Counted from the stretch's first letter, positions 45,323 to 55,535 are shown. The stretch: DNA of 64,000 nt from JAKAAZ01 sp963817855 (GCA_963817855.1 CAWFQA010000004.1:496001-560000); one strand, 5' to 3'. Notes: generated by a model from the sequence alone, not told the origin. Program-made: numbers and translations.

Positions 45323-45383
45323 GAGTTCGATCTCCCTGGAATGACTTCGATGCGGGTCCGCAAAGTCGCCTTTGCCTGAACGT

Positions 45384-45488
45384 TCAACCAAAAATCTTTT
45401 TTACAAGCCACAGCGCCGCCAGCAGCATTAGAACTATTCCCAGAACCATCAGTCGCACGTTGCCGAGTTTTTCTGGCCAACTTTTCAT
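45384..45488 (-). CDS. Possible 34-residue single-pass membrane peptide
   Basis: ATG 45488 opens a 34-codon frame ending TGA 45384: a polar start (MKSWPEKLGNVRL), a hydrophobic helix (MVLGIVLMLLAALWLV) and a basic end (KKIFG). AGGGG lies 2-6 bases upstream. The layout of a short amphipathic head, one helix and a Lys tail is that of genuine small membrane proteins. It sits 61 bp upstream of the SDR gene on the same strand. No family is recognised; a chance ORF is possible. Confidence 0.42.
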   Translation of the reverse strand: MKSWPEKLGNVRLMVLGIVLMLLAALWLVKKIFG

Positions 45489-45559
45489 GCCCCTAAAGCC
45501 CTCTGCCTGCATCGTACATAGCGGAATGCTATTGCGTCAGAAGGATACTGGGTGGAATA

Positions 45560-45591
45560 CTGACACGAACCGGAATTTCCGGCCTTATAAT
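45560..45591 (+). promoter_or_regulatory. Promoter-like element with long, palindromic spacer
   Basis: CTGACA (45560-45565) and a perfect TATAAT (45586-45591) are separated by 20 bp that contain the dyad CCGGAA-T-TTCCGG (45570-45582). Long spacers holding a dyad are typical of promoters activated by MerR-type regulators. The next gene on this strand is the TPR protein at 45754. Confidence 0.45.
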
Positions 45592-45753
45592 CCTGCTAAC
45601 CACACCAATGCGGCACCGTCTGTTCAGTCAAAGCCATTTGTTACGATGTCTCCGATCGTTGCTGCCGGAGTCCATCGCTGGCGCGACGCTGGCAGAGATG
45701 CGCGTGGCATATTTCATATTCCCAATGAAACACTCGTTCGCGAGGAGTGATCG

Positions 45754-47052
45754 ATGAAGAAAAAGTTTTTGTACGTCACGGTGCTGGCGCTGGCTGGTAC
45801 CGCTATGAGTGCCGCTCCCATGATGCAGGCGCAAAGTGCAGGGTCGGGCACGATCACCATTAAAGATCCTGCGGAATACAACGCCTACAACTCTGCGATC
45901 AGCCAACCGACGCCCCAGGCGAAGGAATCGGCGATCGAGGGATTTCTGCAGCAATATCCCAACAGCGTTGTCAAAAAACAGGTGCTGGAAATCCTGATGG
46001 ATGCCTACACGAAGACGGGCAACACGGATAAGGCGCTGGCTACGGCGCGGCAGGTAATCCAGATTGATCCGACGGATTTACGTGCCTTGGCTCTGGGCGC
46101 CTACATTTTGAAGGCGCAGGCTGGTCAGAAGACGAATCCCGCGGAAGCTCAACCGTTGCTGGACGAGGCGGCGAAGTACGCCCAGACTGGGTTGTCAGCC
46201 ACTGCGCCTGAGGGTGCGGATGCGGCAAACTTCGAAAGGCTGAAGGCGGCAGTGACGCCTTTGTTCGAGGGCGCAATCGCAAACGACGATGTGGAGAAGA
46301 AGGATTATAGCGACGCTATCAAGTATTTCCTTGAAGAATTGAAAGCCATGCCCGTGTCGCAGCAGACCACCGGCCCCGGAATCGAAGACACCTATCTGCT
46401 GGGAACAGCTTACGTTCAGAAGACGCCACAGGATCTGGTGAACGCAGTCTGGTATCTTTCCCGCGCCGCCGCTTATGCTCCCCAGCCGTTCAAGGACGAG
46501 ATTCAGAAAGCTGCCCAGTACTGGTACAAGAAGTACCACGGTGGCATGGATGGATTCGACCAGGTCCAGGCGCAGGCGAAGGCTTCTCTAAATCCGCCAG
46601 CCGGCTTCACCATTACTCCGGCGCCGCCGCCGCCGTCTCCGCAGGAACTGGCCCACAACGCGGTTACTTCCACGCCCGACCTGAAAACTATGGCGCTGAC
46701 GGACAAGGAATTCGTTCTTGCCAATGGCAATCAGGCGGATGCATCCGCAGTCTGGGACACCATGAAGGGCTTGACCACCAAGGTGCCCGGAAAGGTGATT
46801 TCGGCCACGCCGGACTCCGTCCAGCTCGCGGTTTCCGACGATGCGCAGCAGTCTAACAAGGCGGACTTCACTATCAATATGAAAACTCCGCAGAAAACGT
46901 CGCCCACCATCGGTTCCATGGTGAACTACATAGCAACCTTCGACTCGTACACGCAGAATCCACCCATGATCCTTATGAAGGACGGGCAAGCGCCTGCGAC
47001 TACCAAACCACACGCGGTACATCACACGACGCACCACACAACAACGCACTAA
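45754..47052 (+). CDS. Exported TPR-containing protein of unknown function
   Basis: The 432-residue protein has a good ribosome site (AGGAG) and a signal peptide (KKKFLYVTVLALAGTAMSAA). Residues ~40-270 are TPR-like helices (KQVLEILMDAYTKTGNTDKALATARQ). A Pro-rich stretch (TPAPPPPSPQE) leads to a ~100-residue C-terminal beta-like domain and a His/Thr tail. Related proteins are frequent and unnamed in Acidobacteriota; a scaffold role in the periplasm is likely but not shown. A strong terminator follows. Confidence 0.8.
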   Translation: MKKKFLYVTVLALAGTAMSAAPMMQAQSAGSGTITIKDPAEYNAYNSAISQPTPQAKESAIEGFLQQYPNSVVKKQVLEILMDAYTKTGNTDKALATARQVIQIDPTDLRALALGAYILKAQAGQKTNPAEAQPLLDEAAKYAQTGLSATAPEGADAANFERLKAAVTPLFEGAIANDDVEKKDYSDAIKYFLEELKAMPVSQQTTGPGIEDTYLLGTAYVQKTPQDLVNAVWYLSRAAAYAPQPFKDEIQKAAQYWYKKYHGGMDGFDQVQAQAKASLNPPAGFTITPAPPPPSPQELAHNAVTSTPDLKTMALTDKEFVLANGNQADASAVWDTMKGLTTKVPGKVISATPDSVQLAVSDDAQQSNKADFTINMKTPQKTSPTIGSMVNYIATFDSYTQNPPMILMKDGQAPATTKPHAVHHTTHHTTTH

Positions 47053-47068
47053 TCGCTTCATAAAGAAA

Positions 47069-47104
47069 AGAGAGGGCATCCATCTGGGTGCCCTCTCTTC
47101 TTTT
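47069..47104 (+). terminator. Intrinsic terminator after the TPR-protein gene
   Basis: AGAGAGGGCA (47069-47078) pairs perfectly with TGCCCTCTCT (47089-47098), loop of 10 nt, followed by TCTTTT. The A-rich flank on the left would also let it work for the convergent ymdB-type gene. Confidence 0.88.
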
Positions 47105-47119
47105 CGCAACCTTGTCGAG

Positions 47120-47929
47120 TTATTCGCCCAGCATGAAGTGCCGGATCGATTCAGCTCGTCCCGTGCTCGCATCGCACTCGATCAAAGCCGCGCACATTTT
47201 GGGGTTCTTCTTAGCCGCATCAAACTTGGCCGGCATACCGCGCAGAAAGCGGTCGAGCACCTGTTCTACCTCGACCCCAATCACGCTGTCATATGGGCCG
47301 CTCATGCCGACATCGGTTTGAAATGCGGTCCCGCCGGGAAGAATGCGCGCATCCGCAGTGGGTACGTGAGTGTGGGTTCCCAGCACGGCCGTCACCCGGC
47401 CATCGAGATACCATCCCATCGCAACTTTCTCCGAAGTGGCTTCGGCGTGAAAATCCACCAGGATCACGTTGGCCTCCAACTCATCAAGGATGGCATCGGC
47501 AGCGCGAAAAGGATCATCGCTTGCCGCCATAAAGGTTCGGCCCTGCAGGTTGATGACAGCGTATGCCGTTCCATTCGGCAACTTGCCTTCATAGACGCCA
47601 TAGCCCGGCACTCCAGGGACATAGTTGGCGGGCCGTAGCAGGCGGCGCGGGCGTTCGTGGCTGTCCGCAGGAACCGACTGCATCCAGTCGATGATCTCGC
47701 GCTTATCCCAGATGTGGTTGCCCGTGGTCAGGACGTGCGCACCCCAGTTGAACAACTCCTCCGCAATGTTGGGAGTGATGCCAAAGCCGCCCGCGGAGTT
47801 CTCCGCGTTGATTACCACCAGGTCGACCGCATGGGTCTCGAGAAGGTGGCCCAGGTGCGCATGGACAATCCTGCGTCCGGCACCGCCAAAAATATCTCCG
47901 ACAAAAAGTATCTTCAATACGGAATTCAC
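47120..47929 (-). CDS. YmdB-family metallophosphoesterase (2',3'-cyclic nucleotide phosphodiesterase)
   Basis: About 265-269 residues: KILFVGDIFGGAGRR, INAENSAGGFGI, TTGNHIWDKREI, VDFHAEATSEKVAM and LGTHTHVPTADARIL carry the di-metal ligands of this family. B. subtilis YmdB hydrolyses 2',3'-cAMP and affects biofilm gene expression. The GTG at 47929 is listed; a TTG at 47917 (start LKILF) fits the family N-terminus equally well. Convergent with the TPR-protein gene and divergent from the Rrf2 gene. Confidence 0.92.
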   Translation of the reverse strand: MNSVLKILFVGDIFGGAGRRIVHAHLGHLLETHAVDLVVINAENSAGGFGITPNIAEELFNWGAHVLTTGNHIWDKREIIDWMQSVPADSHERPRRLLRPANYVPGVPGYGVYEGKLPNGTAYAVINLQGRTFMAASDDPFRAADAILDELEANVILVDFHAEATSEKVAMGWYLDGRVTAVLGTHTHVPTADARILPGGTAFQTDVGMSGPYDSVIGVEVEQVLDRFLRGMPAKFDAAKKNPKMCAALIECDASTGRAESIRHFMLGE

Positions 47930-48050
47930 TCCAGCCTAAAACCTAGATGGTAGCACTGATCGAAGCGTACCCGGCGCACGCGACACGTCCCGGGATTCGG
48001 TCAGGAGCCAATTTGCGTCAAGATGCAGGAACTGTGGTATTTTGGGGCAC

Positions 48051-48512
48051 ATGGCAGCCAACCTGCGATTTTCGACAGCTATCGAAGCGCTCGCGTTGAT
48101 GGCGACAGAGCCGGAAAAATTCCACACGTCGCAGGCCCTCGCAAGCGCGCTGGCGACAAATCCGGTTGTCATTCGGCGGCTTCTTTCTGCGCTGAGCCGG
48201 GCAGGCCTGGTGACGAGCGCGAAAGGCCCTTCGGGCGGCACGCATCTGGCGAAAAGCCCCAAGCAGATCACGTTGCGGGATGTTTATCGGGCGCTCGATG
48301 CTGGGGACCTGCTGCATCTGACCGCGCACGACTCCGCAGACACAAAGGAATTAAAGAAGACCATGCGGAGCGTATTTCGCAAGGCGCAGAAATGCCTTGA
48401 GGAAGAATTGGATTCGACAACGCTGAATCAGTTGTTGAAGAAGGCTGGCAAGAAAGCCGGCAAGCATGCGGCGGGCTCCGCGCCAGAGCAGCCACAGGCC
48501 GCAACTCCGGAA

Positions 48513-48530
<18 letters not shown>
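48051..48530 (+). CDS. Rrf2-family transcriptional regulator
   Basis: A 159-residue winged-helix protein: RFSTAIEALALMATEPEKFHTS, then ATNPVVIRRLLSALSRAGLV and KGPSGGTHLAKSPKQITLRDVY are the Rrf2 HTH and wing. The three cysteines that bind the Fe-S cluster in IscR and NsrR are missing, and the only Cys is in the later KCLEEE helix, so it is not a cluster sensor of that type. The tail is Lys/Ala-rich. TATTTT ends 7 bases before the ATG, suggesting a leaderless message. Its 3' end overlaps ispG by 18 bp. Confidence 0.9.
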
Positions 48531-49760
<1,230 letters not shown>

Positions 49761-50005
49761 AGGCGTTCCGGGGCTATTTTATCATTCTGGTGGAGTGGTT
49801 TGGCTGCCATGTGACTCGCGATCCGTGACTCGCGATAGCGCCAGGCAGGCCGATTGTCAGGAAAGAGGAGCTGCCTCCGACCGTGGGGTCTGGCTGCGCT
49901 GAACCGCCTGGCATTGCAGATGAGATCGTTTCCTGTTAGGTTTACGAGGGTCAGGGTCATTCTGTATATCTGCCCTTTAGAACACATGAAACGAGTGTGT
50001 CTGCA

Positions 50006-50566
50006 ATGAATCCATCGCCCATGAAAAAGAAAACGACTACCATGCCTCGCATTCTTGCCGGAAAATCCGATGCCATTGCTGATCCGGCCCGCAAACAGCG
50101 GATTCAGCACTACGAAACCGCAGTCCGTTTGATGCGCGAAGGGAAATACGAGAAGGCCAAGGCTGCGCTGGAGGCTCTGATTTCCTCCGATGCGGGCGAC
50201 CTGGTCGATCGCGCCCGCGTTCATCTGGCTGCGTGCGAACGCCAGATGAAGAAAAATGCCGTCTCCTTTCATAGTCCTGAGGAGCAATACGACTATGCCA
50301 TTTCCTTGCTGAACACCGGCTACTACGAGGATGCGCGGGAACAATTTGAAGCCATCCTGAAGAAGCATCCGACTGCGGACTACGCCAACTATGGGCTGGC
50401 AGTGATGCACTGCTTGACCGGCCGCGCCGAGGATTGCCTGGAGCAGCTGGCGCGCGCGATCGAGTTGAATCCGCAGAATCGCATTCAGGCTCGTCTCGAC
50501 TCGGATTTTCAGGAGATGACGGACGATCCCCGGTTTACTGAGCTTCTTTACCCCGAAATTCTTTGA
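50006..50566 (+). CDS. TPR-repeat protein, probably cytoplasmic
   Basis: 186 residues without signal peptide. A basic N-terminus is followed by TPR-like helices (YETAVRLMREGKYEKAKAALEAL, shortened here to its core EGKYEKAKAALEAL; AISLLNTGYYEDAREQFEAI; AVMHCLTGRAEDCLEQLARA). The end LDSDFQEMTDDPRFTELLYP is typical of acidobacterial tetratricopeptide proteins. Function unknown; a GTG three codons upstream could be the start. Its closeness to yvcK (68 bp) suggests co-transcription. Confidence 0.82.
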   Translation: MNPSPMKKKTTTMPRILAGKSDAIADPARKQRIQHYETAVRLMREGKYEKAKAALEALISSDAGDLVDRARVHLAACERQMKKNAVSFHSPEEQYDYAISLLNTGYYEDAREQFEAILKKHPTADYANYGLAVMHCLTGRAEDCLEQLARAIELNPQNRIQARLDSDFQEMTDDPRFTELLYPEIL

Positions 50567-50634
50567 GCGCTGTACCTGTTGCGGTCTGAGGATCGCGGCT
50601 CTCAGACGCTTGGAGAACGAGCAGTTGGACGAAC

Positions 50635-51720
50635 ATGCATCCTGTCAGTCCCCCCCAACCGCGGCTTTCCGATCCAAACCAGCCTGCACCGGCAAACTTG
50701 TCGAATGAGGCGGTCTTGCGCGTGGCGGCCATTGGGGGCGGTACAGGCTTGTCCACGTTATTGCGCGGCTTGAAGCGGCATACTCAATCTCCGTTACACT
50801 CTGCCCTTGCGACGGACCATTCTTCCGATTCACCTGCAGTCATTTCAGATCTCGCTGCAATTGTCACCGTCACCGATGATGGCGGATCCAGCGGTCGCCT
50901 GCGTCGGGACATGAACATGTTGCCGCCAGGGGATCTGCGCAATTGCATGGTCGCGTTGTCGGAAGACGAGCACCTGTTGTCGCGCCTGTTTCAGTACCGC
51001 TTCGACAGCGGAGAAGGTCTGGAAGGTCACAGCTTCGGCAATCTTTTTCTGGCGGGATTGACAGCCGTAACCGGCGACTTTGCGCTCGCCGTCAAAACAT
51101 CGTCGCAAATTCTTGCCACCCGCGGACATCTGTATCCGGCGACAAATTCCAATGTCACCCTGGCAGCGCTGATGGACGATGGAACAACGGTTCTAGGGGA
51201 GACCAGGATTACCGCCAGCAAACGGCGCATCGTTCGGCTGATGTTGAAGCCGGAGCGGGTCGCGGCACTGCCGGAAGCAGTGGAGGCGATTCTCGGCGCA
51301 GACCTGATTACGCTCGGCCCAGGTTCGCTTTATACCAGCTTGGTTACGAATCTTCTGGTGGAAGGCATCGCCGAGTCGCTGGTCGCTGCCCACGGTTTGC
51401 GGGTTTTCATCTGCAACCTGATGACGCAGTCAAATGAAAGCCTGCATCTCACAGCCTCGCAGCATATTGAGCGCATTTACGAGCACACCGGCGGAGCCAT
51501 CTTCGACTACGCTTTGGTCAATGTGGCACCGGTACCGGAAGAAGCTCGGCAACGCTACGCAGCGGAAGGAGCTGAGCCGATTGTCGCGGATATCGATCAG
51601 ATCGAGCGCTTGGGTGTTCGCTGCATTACCGGCGATTTTCTTCGCGCCGAAGACGTCCTGCGCCACGACTATGAACGGGTTGCCGACGCGCTGCTGGAGC
51701 TTGGCCTGAAACGTCGATAG
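50635..51720 (+). CDS. Gluconeogenesis factor YvcK/GlmR family protein
   Basis: 361 residues of the CofD/YvcK Rossmann-like family: AAIGGGTGLSTLLRGLK, IVTVTDDGGSSGRLRRD, PPGDLRNCMVALS and GPGSLYTSLVTNLLV. In B. subtilis GlmR binds UDP-GlcNAc and steers carbon to cell-wall precursors. A Pro-rich ~25-residue N-terminal extension precedes the domain, so the true start may be internal. The usual rapZ and whiA neighbours are absent. Confidence 0.93.
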   Translation: MHPVSPPQPRLSDPNQPAPANLSNEAVLRVAAIGGGTGLSTLLRGLKRHTQSPLHSALATDHSSDSPAVISDLAAIVTVTDDGGSSGRLRRDMNMLPPGDLRNCMVALSEDEHLLSRLFQYRFDSGEGLEGHSFGNLFLAGLTAVTGDFALAVKTSSQILATRGHLYPATNSNVTLAALMDDGTTVLGETRITASKRRIVRLMLKPERVAALPEAVEAILGADLITLGPGSLYTSLVTNLLVEGIAESLVAAHGLRVFICNLMTQSNESLHLTASQHIERIYEHTGGAIFDYALVNVAPVPEEARQRYAAEGAEPIVADIDQIERLGVRCITGDFLRAEDVLRHDYERVADALLELGLKRR

Positions 51721-51766
51721 CGCTTCGAGCTTATCCCACACCATCCAATTCATTCCGTCCTGAAAC

Positions 51767-51829
51767 TGAAAATATTTTCAATTTCTTTCACTTTTTGCGT
51801 TCTCCCGGGCCCTGATTTGCGTATACGCA
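51767..51829. promoter_or_regulatory. Two perfect palindromes upstream of the ECF sigma gene
   Basis: TGAAAATATTTTCA (51767-51780) and TGCGTATACGCA (51818-51829) are perfect 14- and 12-bp palindromes in the 142-bp leader of the sigma operon. They are candidate operators; no -35/-10 pair is clear. Confidence 0.4.
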
Positions 51830-51862
51830 GGTACAGAGAAGTTCGGGAAGAGGGCGACACCA

Positions 51863-52438
51863 TTGCAATCTGCGATCACAAACTCATCCATGGCCTCGAT
51901 CTCTCGGTCGAGAGATGAGTTTCGTGACATTGTGGAACGCCATCAGTCCCGGGTCTACAGCATTGCCTTTCGCATTCTCGGTGACTGCGGCACGGCGGAA
52001 GAAGTCGCGCAGGATGTCTTCCTTGCGTTGTATCGCAACCTCGACCGAATGCAATCGCAGGAGCATTTGCTGGCGTGGTTGCGTCGGGTCACGGTTCACC
52101 GCGCGACCGACGCTTATCGCCGACGCTCCAGCCGGGTAGAGTTTGCGGCGGACGAGTTTCGAGAGGAGCAGATGCGGTTGGACAGGTCCGGTTCGGCGGT
52201 TTCACAGAATGTGTTCGAATCGGCCGGCATGGAGAAGAGCATCGAGCAGATGCTGGCATCGCTTCCACCGGCGCAACGGGGAGTCCTGCTGCTGCGCTAT
52301 CAGGAAGATTTATCGCCGACTGAGATATCCGCGCTGCTTTCGATGCCGCTTGGAACCGTGAAGAGCCATTTGCGACGCGCACTGAAACTGCTGCGAACCA
52401 AAGCATCGCGGCAACGAAAGGAGGCGGTCCATGGTTGA
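51863..52438 (+). CDS. ECF-family RNA polymerase sigma factor
   Basis: 191 residues with sigma region 2 (IVERHQSRVYSIAFRILGD, AEEVAQDVFLALYRNL, LLAWLRRVTVHRATDAYRRR) and region 4 (LPPAQRGVLLLRYQEDLSPT, EISALLSMPLGTVKSHLRRA). Starts at TTG 51863 with a GAGGG upstream, or ATG 51890. It overlaps the next gene by 8 bp, and that gene has the features of a membrane anti-sigma factor, so the operon is probably an autoregulated envelope-signal module. Confidence 0.92.
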   Translation: MQSAITNSSMASISRSRDEFRDIVERHQSRVYSIAFRILGDCGTAEEVAQDVFLALYRNLDRMQSQEHLLAWLRRVTVHRATDAYRRRSSRVEFAADEFREEQMRLDRSGSAVSQNVFESAGMEKSIEQMLASLPPAQRGVLLLRYQEDLSPTEISALLSMPLGTVKSHLRRALKLLRTKASRQRKEAVHG

Positions 52439-52835
52439 GTTTGGCAGAGAACCGCACAATTCAAACGACGATGGATTCGATCCGGAATTAGAAGCAACGT
52501 TTGAGCAGGAATTGCGCGCCAGGCTACAGACCCGGCCCGCACCCGACGGTTTCGCGGATCGCGTATTGGCGCGGGTGGATGCGTTGCCGCACCGTCAACC
52601 GGTGCCATGGCCTATTCGGACAGTTCGCAACCCGGTAGTGCGTGGCGCTATTGCGGCGGCACTGCTGCTGTCGGTCGGTGTAGGCGGCTACTTGGAGCAC
52701 CGGCGAGAACGCCAGATCGCCGGCGAACATGCGCGCCAACAGGTGTTGCTCGCGCTCAGGATTACCAGCTCTACATTGCAGGACGTTCGCAACAAAGTGG
52801 ATGGCAACTACTCGAATCAGGAAAACGAAAATTAA
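52431..52835 (+). CDS. Putative membrane-anchored anti-sigma factor
   Basis: 134 residues: an acidic N-terminal region, a helix (FADRVLARVDALPHR), one membrane segment (GAIAAALLLSVGVGGYL) and a ~35-residue periplasmic end. No zinc motif (HxxxCxxC) is seen, so it is not a ZAS-type anti-sigma factor by sequence. The role is inferred from its overlap with the sigma gene and its single-pass topology. Confidence 0.72.
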   Translation: MVEFGREPHNSNDDGFDPELEATFEQELRARLQTRPAPDGFADRVLARVDALPHRQPVPWPIRTVRNPVVRGAIAAALLLSVGVGGYLEHRRERQIAGEHARQQVLLALRITSSTLQDVRNKVDGNYSNQENEN

Positions 52836-52846
52836 GGAGAAACAGT

Positions 52847-53431
52847 ATGACTCGAATGCAACGATTCAACGCTACCTGCCGCACCGGCGTGCTGCTTGGC
52901 TGCGGTTTGCTGCTTACGCTGCCCGCTGTTGCCCAGGATGTCCAACCCAATTTTCCTATCGAGCTCGACAAAAAGTTGGCAGCGCGAGCCTCCGACGTGA
53001 ATGAAGTCACGATGAACAAAACCATGCTGAAGTTCGCCAGCCAGTTCCTCGACTCGAAAGATAAAGACGACGCGCAGGCGCGGCGGCTGATTCAGAACCT
53101 GAATGCCATCTACGTCCGCAGTTATGAATTTTCTCAGCCGGGACAATACACGCCAGAGGATCTGAAAATCATCCGCCAGCAATTCCTCGGGCCTGACTGG
53201 AATCCGATGGTGAAGGTGCGTTCGAAAAAGGGCGAGGGCGACACGGACGTCTACATCAAAATGGTCGGCAATGAGGTGAAGGGAATGTTTGTGCTCGACG
53301 CCGAGCCCAAGGAACTGGACATGGTGTACATTTCCGGGTCAATCCGTCCGGAAGATCTGAAGCAATTGAGCGGCAATTTTGGCATACCGAACCTCAATCT
53401 GCAGAAAGGCCCGACGAAGGAGTCGAAATGA
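52847..53431 (+). CDS. DUF4252 exported protein
   Basis: 194 residues from ATG 52847, 8 bases after AAGGAG. A signal peptide (GVLLGCGLLLTLPAVAQ) precedes a DUF4252 domain (LNAIYVRSYEFSQPGQYTPED, here IYVRSYEFSQPGQY; VRSKKGEGDTDVYIKMVGNE; LDMVYISGSIRPEDLKQLSG). DUF4252 proteins commonly follow ECF sigma genes in Acidobacteriota and Bacteroidota; their biochemical role is unknown. Stop overlaps the next start (ATGA). Confidence 0.85.
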   Translation: MTRMQRFNATCRTGVLLGCGLLLTLPAVAQDVQPNFPIELDKKLAARASDVNEVTMNKTMLKFASQFLDSKDKDDAQARRLIQNLNAIYVRSYEFSQPGQYTPEDLKIIRQQFLGPDWNPMVKVRSKKGEGDTDVYIKMVGNEVKGMFVLDAEPKELDMVYISGSIRPEDLKQLSGNFGIPNLNLQKGPTKESK

Positions 53432-53946
53432 GATTCCAGATGAAACAGTTCGCATTTGTGCTCCTGGGTTCCGCGCTGCTGGTTTCGACGGGGTGTTCCG
53501 CCGCCGATCATGACTTCAATTCCGTCGTGTCCGCCGTGGAGCACAAGTACTCCGTCCATGCGCAGCGCATTCCCATGATGACTCTCGTCAGCGTCTGTGC
53601 CAGCCTGAAAACACACGGCGGCGTATGGAGTCTGCGGGTGGCGGAGTTTGACAATCTGCGCGGTATGGATGGAAAGGATCTCTACCCGCTGCTGCGGACC
53701 AAACTTGGGGATGACTGGCAGCCGTTCGTGACGGAAGCGAGCGGAGGAAAAAATCGCGGCGGCGATCAGTCCGTGATCCTAGTCCGTCCTGACGGATCTT
53801 CGATGGGGATGATGATTGCGGATTACGACCACGGCGAGCTGAACCTTGTAGGCATGGAAATGAACGGGGCTGCATTATCTAAATGGCTGCACGATCCGGA
53901 GCGCCAGCACCATTCTTCCCATTCAGACAACGCGTCCGGCGACTAG
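53428..53946 (+). CDS. DUF4252-like lipoprotein
   Basis: 172 residues; the lipobox VSTGC marks a lipoprotein. The domain is laid out like the preceding gene (WSLRVAEFDNLRG, GDDWQPFVTEASGGK, VILVRPDGSSMGMMIADYD) and looks like a diverged paralogue produced by duplication. A His/Ser tail ends it. Last gene of the sigma operon by spacing and overlap. Confidence 0.78.
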   Translation: MRFQMKQFAFVLLGSALLVSTGCSAADHDFNSVVSAVEHKYSVHAQRIPMMTLVSVCASLKTHGGVWSLRVAEFDNLRGMDGKDLYPLLRTKLGDDWQPFVTEASGGKNRGGDQSVILVRPDGSSMGMMIADYDHGELNLVGMEMNGAALSKWLHDPERQHHSSHSDNASGD

Positions 53947-54029
53947 CGCAATTTCAGAGATGAGTTGGGTGCCCCAGCCCAGCACAGCTAGGGTTGGATA
54001 TGAGGACGTTCGCATTACGATGGCATTTT

Positions 54030-55535
54030 CTAAGATTTTGCTTTATCGGCATGATGCTTTTCTTGGTTCGCGCTCAGCTTCTGCACCAGGTTCGTGGTGC
54101 TGAAGCCTGCGACAGTCGGTACGATTGCGACACGGCCGCCCCAGCTGCGCACTAAATCCGCACCGACCACAGTCGCTTCGGTGTAGTCGCCGCCTTTCAC
54201 CAGGACATTTGGCCGCAAGGCCTCGATCGTTTCCAGCGGCGTGTCTTCATCGAAAATCACAATTGCATCCGTCGACGCCAATGCCGCCAGGATGCGTGCC
54301 CGCTCATTCTCGCCGAGGATCGGGCGGCTCGGGCCTTTCAAGCGCCGGGCTGAAGCATCGCTGTTAATCCCCAGCACCAGGTGGTCTCCCATGCGATGCG
54401 CATTTTCCAGCAGCGTAATATGACCGATGTGCAGCAGATCGAAGCAGCCGTTGGTGAACACAATTGTTTCGCCACGGTCACGCCATTGCGCGGCGCGGGC
54501 AATCAAGCCGGCACGATCGACAACTTTTTCCTGGGTGCTGGTAGCCAGTTCCACCGACAAAGTTGCCAGCAGGTTCGCCCGATCAATGGGAACGGTTCCT
54601 ACTCGGCTCACCACAATGCCGGCGGCGACATTGGCCAGCTGAATCGCGCTCTCCACATCAAGCTTCGCCGCAGCCGAGGCGGCCAGCGTCGCAATCACTG
54701 TATCGCCCGCGCCGGAGACATCGTAGACCTCGCGCGCCAGCGCGGCTGCGTGCAAATCTTGCTGCTTGTCCGGATACACAACGCGAATCCCGCGCTCGCT
54801 CATCGTGACCGTCAAGTATTCCAGATGCAGCGACGAAATCAATCCTCGACCCGCGGACAGAAGCTTCTCCGGTTGCTCCACGGGCACCCCGGTGCAGTTC
54901 GATAGCTCCTGTAGATTAGGGCAGATGGTCGTTGCATCTCGATATCTCGAAAACTCGCTGCCTTTGGGATCCACCAACACGGGGATATTTCGTTTGCGCG
55001 CCTGTGTAATGACATGTTGACAAACCTGTTCGGGCAATGCACCTTTCGCGTAGTCGGAAAGGATGATGCTGTCCGCGATGTCAATCTGTGCGATCAAAGC
55101 TTGCAGCAGGGAGTCGATCTCCGCTTCGTACGGCAACTCGGGTGTCTCCACATCGAGCCGCATCAGCTGCTGTCGCCCCGCCATAATGCGAGTCTTCGAA
55201 ATAGTTGGCCGCTTCCAAACGCAGACCGCATCAGTCGCAATAGCCGCCGCAGTCAGCAGCCCGCGCAACGTCTCTGCCGATTCATCGCGACCCAGAAATC
55301 CTGCCAGCGAGACCTGTGCTCCCAGCCCGACTAGATTCATCGCAACATTGGCAGCGCCTCCGGCGACATGCGTGCGCCGCGCAGAGCGTAATACGGGCAC
55401 AGGCGCTTCCGGCGAGATGCGGCTGACGTCACCCCACAAGTACTGGTCCAGCATCAAATCGCCGACGACCAGCACGCGATAGCGCTGAAAGCCCGACTCA
55501 ACCAGATCGAGGACACGATGAAGATCACGAATCAT
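54030..55535 (-). CDS. hldE: Bifunctional heptose 7-phosphate kinase/heptose 1-phosphate adenylyltransferase HldE
   Basis: About 501 residues. The N-terminal PfkB-type kinase (VVGDLMLDQYLWGDV, AGGAANVAMNL, DVSGAGDTVIATLA) phosphorylates D-glycero-D-manno-heptose 7-phosphate at C1. The C-terminal nucleotidyltransferase (VFTNGCFDLLHIGHI) adds ADP. The product, ADP-heptose precursor, is used for LPS inner core. ATG 55535 follows GGAGC; a TTG at 55547 is less likely. The neighbouring GT9 heptosyltransferase is the obvious user. Confidence 0.95.
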   Translation of the reverse strand: MIRDLHRVLDLVESGFQRYRVLVVGDLMLDQYLWGDVSRISPEAPVPVLRSARRTHVAGGAANVAMNLVGLGAQVSLAGFLGRDESAETLRGLLTAAAIATDAVCVWKRPTISKTRIMAGRQQLMRLDVETPELPYEAEIDSLLQALIAQIDIADSIILSDYAKGALPEQVCQHVITQARKRNIPVLVDPKGSEFSRYRDATTICPNLQELSNCTGVPVEQPEKLLSAGRGLISSLHLEYLTVTMSERGIRVVYPDKQQDLHAAALAREVYDVSGAGDTVIATLAASAAAKLDVESAIQLANVAAGIVVSRVGTVPIDRANLLATLSVELATSTQEKVVDRAGLIARAAQWRDRGETIVFTNGCFDLLHIGHITLLENAHRMGDHLVLGINSDASARRLKGPSRPILGENERARILAALASTDAIVIFDEDTPLETIEALRPNVLVKGGDYTEATVVGADLVRSWGGRVAIVPTVAGFSTTNLVQKLSANQEKHHADKAKS

